A DNA stretch of 9,645 nucleotides from Bacteroidota bacterium (GTDB lineage Bacteria; Bacteroidota; Bacteroidia; Chitinophagales; Chitinophagaceae), in assembly GCA_021824855.1 (NCBI GenBank), contig JAKAJX010000088.1:1-9645 (forward strand). Reading direction: 5' to 3'. A program made the translations under genes and the position numbers. How positions within the stretch are numbered: position 1 is the first letter of the stretch; each line of letters begins with the position of its first letter. This document shows, in pieces, positions 1-7,677 of the stretch. The notes under the pieces were generated by a model, which saw nothing but the letters and a program-made list of their open reading frames with translations, did not search any database and was not told the origin of the DNA.

Positions 1-432
1 TTTTTTGCAATAAATAGTTGTCTTGCTGTTCGACAAAATATTTACCAAAATTATCGATATGATGAAAGGCTATTTCTCGATTCTGTAGATCATAAGTTTT
101 TTGAGGATATAAGGAAAATGAATATAAATTTTAAAATTGTATATACACCAATAATACAAAATTTTTTTCAGAGAGGAAAAGATTTAAATGTTTCTATAAT
201 AAAGAATAGATTAAGGATTAGGGTTATTGATTTAATGTCGTATAGTCAAAAGAGTATAAAATATACATTTTTAGGAGTTATGAAAGCATTTGGATGGGGA
301 ATAGTTTTTAGTTGGAAATGCAAGTCTATGTCGTTGTTAATTATTTGTATAAAACATGCCATTTTAGGTTTCTCGAATAATATAAAATTTTTCATGGGCT
401 TAACAAGTAAAAGAAGTATTCGACTTCAATAA
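1..432 (+). CDS. Family 2 glycosyltransferase, 3' part only (5' end outside window)
   Basis: The frame is open from the first base to the TAA at 430-432, giving 143 residues, so the gene begins upstream of the window. The ATG at 118 lies inside the conserved region and is not its start. The first residues read FFAINSCLAVRQ, followed by DERLFLDSVDHKFF. This matches the C-terminal part of the GT2 catalytic domain in rhamnosyltransferase-like enzymes, where a D-x-LF-x-D-x-VD-x-D/H block follows a small-residue patch that closes over the acceptor site. The tail after about residue 60 is basic and partly hydrophobic (for example SLLIICIKHAILGF), which suggests membrane association. Such enzymes add a sugar from a nucleotide donor to the growing lipid-linked repeat unit at the cytoplasmic face. 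The next gene starts 55 bases downstream, consistent with one operon. The segment is visibly more AT-rich than the genes after 1694. The donor sugar cannot be told, and the nucleotide-binding half is not seen. Confidence 0.8.
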   Translation, partial: FFAINSCLAVRQNIYQNYRYDERLFLDSVDHKFFEDIRKMNINFKIVYTPIIQNFFQRGKDLNVSIIKNRLRIRVIDLMSYSQKSIKYTFLGVMKAFGWGIVFSWKCKSMSLLIICIKHAILGFSNNIKFFMGLTSKRSIRLQ

Positions 433-487
433 AAGTGCTAATTATGGTGTTCCCTTATTCCATCATTTTAATATTGAAAGAAACTAG

Positions 488-1594
488 ATGAAAATCGCAA
501 TCATTGGATCTCGTGGTTATCCCTATGTTTATAGCGGGTATGAAACATTCGTAAATGAAGTTGCTCCAAAATTACACGCCATGAGAATTGAAGTTCATGT
601 ATACTGCCATAAACCTTTGTTTAAGATCAAGCCTAAACAATTCAATGGAATTTATCTTCATTATATACCATGTATAAAATCTAAAAGTTTAGGCCAGCTA
701 TCTAATTCCTTTTTAAGTACAGTTCATGCAATTTCTTGCAAATATGACGCTTTGCTTTATGTTAATTCTGCTAATGGTATATTTGGTTTTTTAACTAAAT
801 TATTTCGTATAAAAACAGCTATAAATGTTGATGGTATAGAATGGCTTAGGCCTAAGTGGAAAGGGCTTGGGGCAAAAGTCTTTTACTTTTCCTCCAGGAT
901 GGCTACGAAATGGATGGATGTTATTATTACAGATGCAGAGGAAATGCGTAAAGTATACTTGGAAGAATTTAAAACAGACTCTAAAGTGATTGCGTATGGA
1001 GCTAATGTAAGGTATTCCACGCAGCCGGAGCTTATAAAAAAGTGGGACTTAAATGTTAACGACTACTATTTAATAGTTGGTAGATTGATTCCTGACAATA
1101 ATGCACTATTAATTATAAAAGAGTTTATACAATCAGTATCAAAAAAAAAGTTAGTTATTGTTGGTGATGTTCCGTATGAAGATGAGTATGCAAGAAATAT
1201 AAAGCTTATTCAAGACGAGAGACTTATATTCACAGGATACATCACCAAGTCGGATGAATTAGCCGAATTGTATCATCATTGTTTTGCTTATTTTCATGGT
1301 CATGAGTTTGGAGGCACTAATCCTACCTTATTAAAAGCATTAGCGTATGGTTGTGCTGTAATAGCCTTGGATACTGTTTTTAGTAGGGAGGTTTTAAAAA
1401 ATGGGGAGTATGGTTTATTTTTCACAAAAAAAGATAGGTGTTTGAGTTCCCAAATACAAGAAATTGAGGAAAACGATTCTTCTCTAATTGCTCTAAGAGA
1501 AAAATCTAGAAATAGGATTGTAGAGAATTATACTTGGGATAAAATTGCAGGTCAATATTTTGAGCTTATTAATAGAATTGCCAAACCTAACTAG
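488..1594 (+). CDS. DUF1972 / GT4 family glycosyltransferase (rhamnosyltransferase-like)
   Basis: This 368-residue protein has the expected length for a GT-B fold enzyme of the DUF1972/GT4 type, which transfers a sugar from a nucleotide donor to a lipid-linked oligosaccharide in the cytoplasm. The N-terminal domain opens with MKIAIIGSRGYPYVYSGYET, close to the family signature IIG-x-RG-IPA-x-YGG-FET. DGIEWLRPKWKG and the segment ending VIAYGANV are also typical. The C-terminal nucleotide-binding domain starts near residue 195 (YYLIVGRLIPDNN) and carries AYFHGHEFGGTNPTLLKALA at 269-288. In relatives I remember this last motif as GGTNPSLLEA. Here the usual Glu is Lys at residue 283 (codon AAA, 1334-1336), which may affect donor binding. 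No clear Shine-Dalgarno sequence precedes the ATG, which is chosen because the conserved motif begins at residue 1. The gene lies between the GT2 gene and the WcaJ-type gene, 55 and 99 bases away. The exact sugar is unknown. Confidence 0.92.
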   Translation: MKIAIIGSRGYPYVYSGYETFVNEVAPKLHAMRIEVHVYCHKPLFKIKPKQFNGIYLHYIPCIKSKSLGQLSNSFLSTVHAISCKYDALLYVNSANGIFGFLTKLFRIKTAINVDGIEWLRPKWKGLGAKVFYFSSRMATKWMDVIITDAEEMRKVYLEEFKTDSKVIAYGANVRYSTQPELIKKWDLNVNDYYLIVGRLIPDNNALLIIKEFIQSVSKKKLVIVGDVPYEDEYARNIKLIQDERLIFTGYITKSDELAELYHHCFAYFHGHEFGGTNPTLLKALAYGCAVIALDTVFSREVLKNGEYGLFFTKKDRCLSSQIQEIEENDSSLIALREKSRNRIVENYTWDKIAGQYFELINRIAKPN

Positions 1595-1693
1595 ATTAAT
1601 GAATAACGAATCATTTATCTATAAATCAGCTATCCTATTTATTAAGTTAAGTAAAAAATGTATTATCTGAATTAAAAGTTAGTCGGTTTTATC

Positions 1694-3106
1694 ATGCTTC
1701 GTATTCCCAAATCATATTATAGTATTAAATTATTATTCGATTGTATAACAATAACGCTTGCTTTTAGTTTGGCACACCACTATGTGTATGCTTTGTATGT
1801 GGGGAAATATTTAGTCAATAAAATGTTGCTGTTTATTTTATTAAACAGTTGTTTTTCGTGGTACATTATATCTAAATTATTGCCCCTGTATGAGGAGTCG
1901 AGATCGAGGGTTTTTGCTGCCGAAATGGTTGTTTTACTGAAAGCCATTATTGCACAAGTAATTGTTACCGGGTTTGTGTTATTTTTCTTTTTTGAACAAT
2001 CCGTTTCTGCCAGACATTTTTTAATTATCTATACGTTTGTATTAACCATATTGATACCCATAGAAAGATTAATTATTCGGTATGCCGCTGCACACAAAAG
2101 AGCGGCGAAAGGTTGGAATACTAAAAATGTTTTAATAGTAGGTGCCGGACAATTGGGCATGCAATTTTATAACACAATCATAAATAATGCAAAATTCGGC
2201 TATCAAATAATAGGTTTTGTGGATGACACTAAAAAACCTTTTTTAAATGGCCAATATTTGGGTACTATTGATGAACTGGAAACCATTATACAACAATATG
2301 ATGCCGAAGAGGTAATTGTGGCATTGCCCAACAGTGCTATTGCCAAAATAGAAAAAACCATTTATTTGAGCGAGCGATATGCTAAAAGAGTGCGTATTAT
2401 TCCCGATTTTTATCGTTTTGGATCGGGGCATTTTAAAGTAACCAATTTTGGCGATTTTCCTTTAATTACTGTTCGTTCCTTGCCCTTAGATGATGCAGAA
2501 AATAAAATATTTAAACGAATAATAGATATTTTTTTTACTGCTTTACTGCTTATTTTTTGTTTCTCATGGTTAATGCCTCTAATAGCGATATTAATTAAGC
2601 TTAATTCCAAGGGACCTGTATTTTTTAAGCAAGAGCGATGGGGTTTAAATAATAAAAAAATAGTGTGTTATAAGTTTAGAAGCATGGTAATAGATAGTAA
2701 GGATATAGATGACAATGGAAAGTACCTGCAAGCCACCAAGAATGATAGTAGAATTACTATGGTAGGAAAATTTTTACGGAAAACCAATTTGGATGAATTG
2801 CCACAACTAATTAATGTATTATTGGGAAACATGTCGTTGGTGGGCCCCAGGCCACACCCCATACCATTAAATATGGAATCGAAAGATTTAATACAACATT
2901 ATATGTTACGGCATTTGGTAAAACCGGGTATTACCGGATGGGCACAGATAAATGGCGCTCGTGGCGAAACCGATACTACCAATAAAATGCAGCAACGGAT
3001 TAATTTTGATTTGTGGTATATTGAGAATTGGAGTATTTGGTTAGATTTTCAAATTATTACACAAACCGTGATTAATATGATAAAAGGTGATGCAATGGCT
3101 TATTGA
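1694..3106 (+). CDS. WcaJ-type undecaprenyl-phosphate sugar-1-phosphate transferase, full length
   Basis: This 470-residue polyprenyl phosphoglycosyl transferase should start repeat-unit synthesis by moving a hexose-1-phosphate (often glucose, from UDP-glucose) to undecaprenyl phosphate in the inner membrane. About four hydrophobic segments lie at residues 9-34, 42-64, 78-100 and 108-128. A CoA_binding_3/Rossmann-like domain follows, with NVLIVGAGQLGMQF at 145-158 and GFVDD at 174-178. The bacterial sugar transferase domain starts at KRIID (274-278). Its membrane-dipping helix contains Pro295, followed by KGPVFFKQER and CYKFRSM, the Asp-Glu pair at 367-368 (LDELPQ), the GPRPHP motif at 384-389, and KPGITGWAQINGARGE. 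The protein ends GDAMAY, much like the paralogue at 3322-4047. Its length and domain order are normal for the family. It is probably the last gene of the left-arm operon, because a strong terminator begins 44 bases after the stop codon. The sugar is inferred from the family only; galactose or other hexoses are possible. Confidence 0.93.
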   Translation: MLRIPKSYYSIKLLFDCITITLAFSLAHHYVYALYVGKYLVNKMLLFILLNSCFSWYIISKLLPLYEESRSRVFAAEMVVLLKAIIAQVIVTGFVLFFFFEQSVSARHFLIIYTFVLTILIPIERLIIRYAAAHKRAAKGWNTKNVLIVGAGQLGMQFYNTIINNAKFGYQIIGFVDDTKKPFLNGQYLGTIDELETIIQQYDAEEVIVALPNSAIAKIEKTIYLSERYAKRVRIIPDFYRFGSGHFKVTNFGDFPLITVRSLPLDDAENKIFKRIIDIFFTALLLIFCFSWLMPLIAILIKLNSKGPVFFKQERWGLNNKKIVCYKFRSMVIDSKDIDDNGKYLQATKNDSRITMVGKFLRKTNLDELPQLINVLLGNMSLVGPRPHPIPLNMESKDLIQHYMLRHLVKPGITGWAQINGARGETDTTNKMQQRINFDLWYIENWSIWLDFQIITQTVINMIKGDAMAY

Positions 3107-3150
3107 ATGAAATAGGTAGGAACATAAAATGGATCAATAAAAATAGTATT

Positions 3151-3180
3151 AAAGTTCTGCTGTAAGGCAGAACTTTTTTT
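3151..3180 (+). terminator. Rho-independent terminator after the WcaJ-type gene
   Basis: A perfect 10-base-pair stem is formed by AAAGTTCTGC (3151-3160) and GCAGAACTTT (3167-3176) around a 6-base loop TGTAAG. An unbroken run of seven T at 3174-3180 covers the end of the stem and continues past it. It lies 44 bases after the stop codon at 3106. This should end the left-arm operon and separate it from the second transferase gene. Because the stem starts with AAA, it could also act weakly in the other direction, although no minus-strand gene ends here. Confidence 0.9.
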
Positions 3181-3271
3181 ATGCTGTAGAGCAAAGCAAC
3201 TGTTATAAATGGAGCTGGAAGACGGGAATAAATTTTTATTTAAATAACCATGAAAATACAGAATAAGTAAT

Positions 3272-3279
3272 TATATTTG
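3272..3279 (+). promoter_or_regulatory. Candidate Bacteroidota -7 promoter element
   Basis: TATATTTG fits the Bacteroidota sigma factor consensus TAnnTTTG exactly. It lies after the terminator and 42 bases before the ATG at 3322, which would give a 5' leader of about 35 bases. The position is right for a gene that needs its own promoter once the upstream operon has ended. No convincing TTG or TTTG -33 element is seen at the usual distance, so the call is tentative. The rest of the 215-base gap (3107-3321) shows nothing else that I can name. Confidence 0.45.
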
Positions 3280-3321
3280 TTATAGCCCCCGTTAGTTGCT
3301 TTTAATTTAATTGTTTATTGT

Positions 3322-4047
3322 ATGTCAAAATCTATATTGCAAAAACGGGAAAATATGACCGAACTTACCACTGCCAGTTTTTATGCGGCTAATTTATTTC
3401 CTATACAAGCTACTGTTGCATTACAAGCTGAAAAAGCGAACACAAATATTGTAAAACGATTAATAGATGTGGCAGTTTCTTTGTTGCTGTGTATAGCAGT
3501 ATTTAGTTGGTTGTTTCCAATAATTGCACTACTAATTAAATTAACCTCTCGAGGACCTGTATTTTTTAAACAAAAAAGAACAGGTTTAAATGGTAGGCAT
3601 ATAGAATGCTATAAGTTTAGAACTATGCAAACAGGTTGTGTAAGTGTAGATGCTGATGGTAAATACTTGCAAGCAATAAAAGATGATCCTCGCACAACTT
3701 GCATTGGAAAAATACTTAGAAAAACCAGCATAGATGAGTTACCACAATTTTGGAATGTATTGATTGGCGATATGAGTATAGTAGGGCCCAGGCCACACCC
3801 TAAGGAATTAAATAAAGAATGTGAAGGTATTGTTGAAAATTATCATTTAAGAAATTTGATAAAACCCGGTATTACCGGTGTGGCACAAGTAAAAGGATTT
3901 AGAGGTGCTACACCTGATACGCAATTAATGCAAGAAAGAATTAACCACGATATATGGTATATACATAATTGGAGTATTTTTTTAGATATACGAGTGATGG
4001 TACTTACCTGTATGTATATGATAGTAGGAGATGAAAATGCATATTAA
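3322..4047 (+). CDS. Short (monotopic) polyprenyl phosphoglycosyl transferase, second copy
   Basis: This 241-residue protein holds only the bacterial sugar transferase catalytic domain. It lacks the four membrane segments and the Rossmann-like domain of its upstream neighbour, resembling the minimal PglC-type architecture. KRLID (45-49) starts the membrane-dipping helix, with Pro66. Then come RGPVFFKQKR, CYKFRTM, the catalytic Asp-Glu pair at 138-139 (IDELPQ), GPRPHP at 155-160 and KPGITGVAQVKGFRG, and the end is GDENAY. A hand alignment from KRLID to the end gives about 114 identities in 196 positions with the neighbour, so the two are paralogues. It should move a sugar-1-phosphate to undecaprenyl phosphate at the inner membrane, perhaps using a different sugar. 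The first 44 residues are not hydrophobic enough for a clear membrane segment and I do not recognise them. A second in-frame ATG at 3355 would remove 11 of them. The gene is set off from the upstream operon by a terminator and probably has its own promoter. Confidence 0.92.
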   Translation: MSKSILQKRENMTELTTASFYAANLFPIQATVALQAEKANTNIVKRLIDVAVSLLLCIAVFSWLFPIIALLIKLTSRGPVFFKQKRTGLNGRHIECYKFRTMQTGCVSVDADGKYLQAIKDDPRTTCIGKILRKTSIDELPQFWNVLIGDMSIVGPRPHPKELNKECEGIVENYHLRNLIKPGITGVAQVKGFRGATPDTQLMQERINHDIWYIHNWSIFLDIRVMVLTCMYMIVGDENAY

Positions 4048-4078
4048 GTGCGAATGATAGAGATAATTAGTTACACAT

Positions 4079-5782
4079 TTACCAATAATACCGCAGAGAT
4101 AATTTGGCATGTACATTTAAAGTAGAAGTAATAGGATTGTTATTGAAGGAACTAAAATTAGCCCATTCATAATTATTAGAATTAATAATGCCCAATTCTC
4201 CATTGAAGTACCATTGTTTATAAGGAAAAGAGATATGGCCAATTATGGAATAATCAATCCATGGGGTTCCTTTAAAATTTGTATAAGTGGAAATAAGCCG
4301 ATAGAAATCATTATTGTGAACATATCTTTCCAACAAAACTCCCCATTTTTTTTCTCCATTCAATAAACTAATATTCAGCATTTCACTTTCTGCTCCTACG
4401 CCTATTCCTGCTCCCATCATTTGTCCCTGATTCGTATAACCATCTCTTACTTGATAATGTGCGTACCAACCCTCTTGTGGGCGAAGTGTTAAATAGCTTT
4501 TCGAATATCCAATTTGAGCTATCTCGGTTTGTATATCAATCACACTTTTTTCATCAATAGGAATTAATTTTCTAATACCTGCCACTATAGCTTCTGAATG
4601 ATCTGGAGATGTTACAAAGTCTCTTAAATTGGCAGAATTATCATTCCTGCCCCATTCCACATAAAATTCTGTATGGGCTTTAGGAAGTAACCATCTGGCG
4701 AAAAAGGCAATCAGTTCATCACTTTCATTAAGCGTTACTTGAGAGCTATAATTTTTAGCGATATTTAAACCTTTAAAAACAGGCAAATATTTAGTGGTAA
4801 AAGAACCGGATAATTTAGAATTGTATTCATAAAAAACGCGATCAACGCCAAGATATAGCCCTTTAATCCATTTTGGCTGCCAAGTAATAATTAATCCATT
4901 AATATATCGCCAATCTTTTAGTTTAGGTTCATACAATCTTTGACCATTATAAAAGGAAGTCGCTCCGCCTGTAGTATGAATATTCCCATAAAAAGTTTTA
5001 CTGGTATCCGGAGGAGATATTCCTGAACTTTCTAATTTTCCTCCAATAAGTTCAAACTCAAAATTACCTATACCGGTTTTAATGGGTTTATTAGTATGAA
5101 TGGTTAGGTGTAAAAAGCCAGGTGCAGAATTGCTCATCAGTAAAGAGTTTCTATATCCTGGTCCCCACCAAATATTTTCGGTAGAAATACCTGCAGAAAT
5201 TGATTTAAAATTGAGTAACAAATTAGACTGGCCTGAATATATTTTTTTGTAAGTATCATTTCCAAACTTTTCAGGATTATCTATTCTGTTAATAAAAGAA
5301 TACATATAAGCCCATAAAGTATCTGAATTAGGTGCAAATGCGGAAAAGTTATTATTGGCTGCATATACCATTTCGGGTTTTAGTTGCAGGCTGATAATTC
5401 CCCATCGGAAATAGAATCCTGTACTTACCAATGTTTGATATCCTTTGGCAGGAATCATAGCACCATCATTCCATCCGTAAGGGTGATGACTGTTGTATTG
5501 TTGTACCCAATCGAATGGGAGCAATTGTAGTTTGCCTTTTATTCCCAGAAATTGAAAAGGTTGAGTAGGTGTTGCAGTAAAACCAGGGTCTGTAATTGGG
5601 TAATTACTGTTAATGGGTCTAATGGTAAAAGAACGAATATCAGAATCGCCCTTTAACTGATTAATTCTGTCAATATCATCCTGCTGTATATTATCAACAG
5701 GAATTGTTTGTGCCCAGCTTTGGTTAGTTTTGGCCATTGTGAGTAGAAATAGAGCAATAAATAGTATAAAAAATTTATTCAT
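4079..5782 (-). CDS. Wzi-family capsule assembly outer-membrane protein, copy A
   Basis: This 567-residue protein starts with a signal peptide (MNKFFILFIALFLL, likely cut after SWAQ near residue 25). It ends in the aromatic strand KLSLRYYW, as expected for an outer-membrane beta-barrel. It matches the Caps_assemb_Wzi family. Visible blocks include NSHHPYGWNDGAMIPAKGYQ (97-116), STENIWWGPG (200-209) with NSLLMSN and GFLHLTIHT following, WQPKWIKGLYLGVDRV, VEWGRND, and DGYTNQGQMMGAGIG. In Escherichia coli, Wzi is a barrel lectin that helps hold group 1 capsule on the cell surface, and a similar role is inferred here. It is longer than the roughly 480-residue E. coli protein, which is common in Bacteroidota. 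It follows a paralogue across a 149-base gap in which I see no terminator or clear promoter. It is the last gene of the right arm and ends 31 bases from the convergent transferase gene. Confidence 0.9.
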   Translation of the reverse strand: MNKFFILFIALFLLTMAKTNQSWAQTIPVDNIQQDDIDRINQLKGDSDIRSFTIRPINSNYPITDPGFTATPTQPFQFLGIKGKLQLLPFDWVQQYNSHHPYGWNDGAMIPAKGYQTLVSTGFYFRWGIISLQLKPEMVYAANNNFSAFAPNSDTLWAYMYSFINRIDNPEKFGNDTYKKIYSGQSNLLLNFKSISAGISTENIWWGPGYRNSLLMSNSAPGFLHLTIHTNKPIKTGIGNFEFELIGGKLESSGISPPDTSKTFYGNIHTTGGATSFYNGQRLYEPKLKDWRYINGLIITWQPKWIKGLYLGVDRVFYEYNSKLSGSFTTKYLPVFKGLNIAKNYSSQVTLNESDELIAFFARWLLPKAHTEFYVEWGRNDNSANLRDFVTSPDHSEAIVAGIRKLIPIDEKSVIDIQTEIAQIGYSKSYLTLRPQEGWYAHYQVRDGYTNQGQMMGAGIGVGAESEMLNISLLNGEKKWGVLLERYVHNNDFYRLISTYTNFKGTPWIDYSIIGHISFPYKQWYFNGELGIINSNNYEWANFSSFNNNPITSTLNVHAKLSLRYYW

Positions 5783-5931
5783 TATAATTAATATCGGTAA
5801 TGGATGTTAAAGTTACTGGTATTATTTTTTTTATAACCGGCTTCATATTATATCTCTCTATTTTCCATTTAGATGTTCTTGTTGATATACTTTTTGTTTA
5901 TGTGTTGCCATTCTTGCTAAAAGAAATATAT

Positions 5932-7578
5932 TTAAAAGCGATAAATAATTGCTATGTTTCCATGAAAATTTAAAAAGTCATATCCATATTGGAAAAAAGA
6001 AGAACCTTCTATCACATACCACTCATAATTTAAAGAACGACTTATACTGCCTTCGGCATTAATGTAGAAGGATTTAAATTGCCAGCCTATATGAGCTGTG
6101 GTATTCATATCTACCCACTGCCTTTGAAATTCGCCTGTTTGTGAAAAATAATTATAATAAAAATCATTATTGTGTACAATTCTTTCGAAGCGAAGACCAA
6201 TTTTCTTAAATCCTTGAATCCAGCTAATATCAATAGTTTGACTACTTCCTCCGGGCCCAATTCCGGCTCCTATTATTTGCCCATCATTGGTATAGCCTTG
6301 CCGAACATAAGAGTTGGTATACCAGCTTCTTGCACTTTTAATTAAATCGGCTGAGGGTAATTCTAATTGTGCAATTTCGGCGGTAAACGCAAATCGGCTT
6401 TTCTTGGCAGTAAGGTTAGAGAGTTTTCTTAATCCAACAATATATCCTCTTGGATAGTTTTGATCGGTAATAAGGTTAATGATATTAGCCGGTTTATCAT
6501 TTCGGCCATATTCGGCATATAATTCAGTATTTTCTTCCGGCATCACATATCTAATAAAAACAGAACCTAATGCTGCTTTTTGATTGTTTTTAGCTGCTGC
6601 AGAATTTACCCATCCGTCCACAGGTAAAATATCTGCGAGACCTACGTTTTGGTGATAGAGATAAGATGCTTTAGAGAAGCCAAGAAATAAACCTTTTATC
6701 CATTTTGGTTGCCAACTAACAACCATACCGGTAAAATATCGCCATTGATTTATTTTAGGAATGTATAAAAAACGGCCATTATACGTTCTGTTTGTATCGA
6801 GAGGTGGAATATTGGAGGAATTGAGCATACCACTCATTACTTGAAATTCAAAACTGCCAATAGGAGTAGTTAGTGGTTGAGTAGTGTGAATATCGGCATG
6901 TAAAAAACCGCCAGCATTATTACTCATAATTAAGCTATTTTGAATACCGGGTCCCCACCAAACATTTTCAGTAGAAATACCAATAGCTAAATTTTTTGGA
7001 TGAAAATAAAAAGAAGATTGACCGGGTAGTATCTTTTTATATGCTTTTGTGCCATATTTTTCAGGATTATCAATTGTATTGAGCCATTGGTAATAGGCGT
7101 TCCAAATTACATTAGGGTATTCTGTTGGGAACGTGGAAAAACTAAGATTTTGTGCATATAATATTTCGGGTTGCAGTTGAAGGGTAAATTTTCCAAAAGC
7201 TGCATAAATACCTCCATTAAGGTAAAGCTGTAGTCCTTTTGCAGGTATCATTGCACCATCAGTTATTCCAAAAGGGTGATGACTATTTATTTCGGAAATA
7301 ACAGTAAGTGGTAAAAATGAAAAAAAATGTTTAGTTTTTTTAGTAAGTAGGATAGGTGCAATTTTGTTTTGCATATAAAGTGGTTTTATGCAAAATGACT
7401 GGGAAGGGGCAGCAGAATCGGCTAATTGTTGATTGCGTAAATAATCGTTCAGTAAATCTTTTTCTAAAGAAATAGTTTGTGCATGAAGAAAAGGAGATTG
7501 CATTACGTTTAAAAATAGTATTAGTAACGTTATAATTAAGTGTAAAGAATAACTATTTTTTTGATGGTGATAGTTCAT
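5932..7578 (-). CDS. Wzi-family capsule assembly outer-membrane protein, copy B
   Basis: This 548-residue paralogue of the downstream Wzi-family gene has an N-terminal signal sequence with a hydrophobic core at 13-25 (HLIITLLILFLNV) and a likely cut after HAQ at residue 34. Its C-terminus is NIAIIYRF, the terminal Phe being typical of outer-membrane barrels. Matching blocks are NSHHPFGITDGAMIPAKGLQ (98-117), STENVWWGPG (202-211), NSLIMSN, WQPKWIKGLFLGF, AEYGRND and QGYTNDGQIIGAGIG. Over the 62 positions starting at WWGPG I count 36 identities with the other copy. The region between the WQPKWIKG and YGRND blocks is less alike, so binding surfaces may differ. The role is inferred from Wzi: polymer binding or surface attachment at the outer membrane. 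It lies 99 bases downstream of the Wzz-like gene. That gap holds a weak inverted repeat (7616-7625 with 7648-7656) but no T-run in the right direction, so cotranscription is plausible. Confidence 0.9.
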   Translation of the reverse strand: MNYHHQKNSYSLHLIITLLILFLNVMQSPFLHAQTISLEKDLLNDYLRNQQLADSAAPSQSFCIKPLYMQNKIAPILLTKKTKHFFSFLPLTVISEINSHHPFGITDGAMIPAKGLQLYLNGGIYAAFGKFTLQLQPEILYAQNLSFSTFPTEYPNVIWNAYYQWLNTIDNPEKYGTKAYKKILPGQSSFYFHPKNLAIGISTENVWWGPGIQNSLIMSNNAGGFLHADIHTTQPLTTPIGSFEFQVMSGMLNSSNIPPLDTNRTYNGRFLYIPKINQWRYFTGMVVSWQPKWIKGLFLGFSKASYLYHQNVGLADILPVDGWVNSAAAKNNQKAALGSVFIRYVMPEENTELYAEYGRNDKPANIINLITDQNYPRGYIVGLRKLSNLTAKKSRFAFTAEIAQLELPSADLIKSARSWYTNSYVRQGYTNDGQIIGAGIGPGGSSQTIDISWIQGFKKIGLRFERIVHNNDFYYNYFSQTGEFQRQWVDMNTTAHIGWQFKSFYINAEGSISRSLNYEWYVIEGSSFFQYGYDFLNFHGNIAIIYRF

Positions 7579-7677
7579 GAAAAAATATTTCTTTGATAAT
7601 AATGCAACTTGTGTATTACCTAATTAAAACCAGTATATCATTTTTATAATTGGTAAAAAAAGAAGATGAATAACACA

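Noticed and set aside
118..432. A 104-residue gene starting at the ATG at 118
   Set aside because: The same frame is open to the window start and carries conserved glycosyltransferase residues upstream, so this ATG is internal.
2243..2862. Three minus-strand open frames of 62-66 codons (2243-2431, 2410-2610, 2668-2862)
   Set aside because: They lie wholly inside the WcaJ-type gene, whose plus-strand protein has continuous family motifs. Their translations show no recognisable domain, so they are shadow frames.
5775..5846. A 23-codon minus-strand open frame that overlaps the start of Wzi copy A, as a possible leader peptide
   Set aside because: It is short, AT-rich and has no signal for translation. 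An open frame of this size is expected by chance, and no attenuator-like hairpin was found in the gap.
7616..7656. Inverted repeat TTACCTAATT / AATTGGTAA between the Wzz-like gene and Wzi copy B, as a terminator
   Set aside because: The stem is AT-rich with a bulge and a 22-base loop, and no T-run follows it on the minus strand. It is weak and probably incidental.
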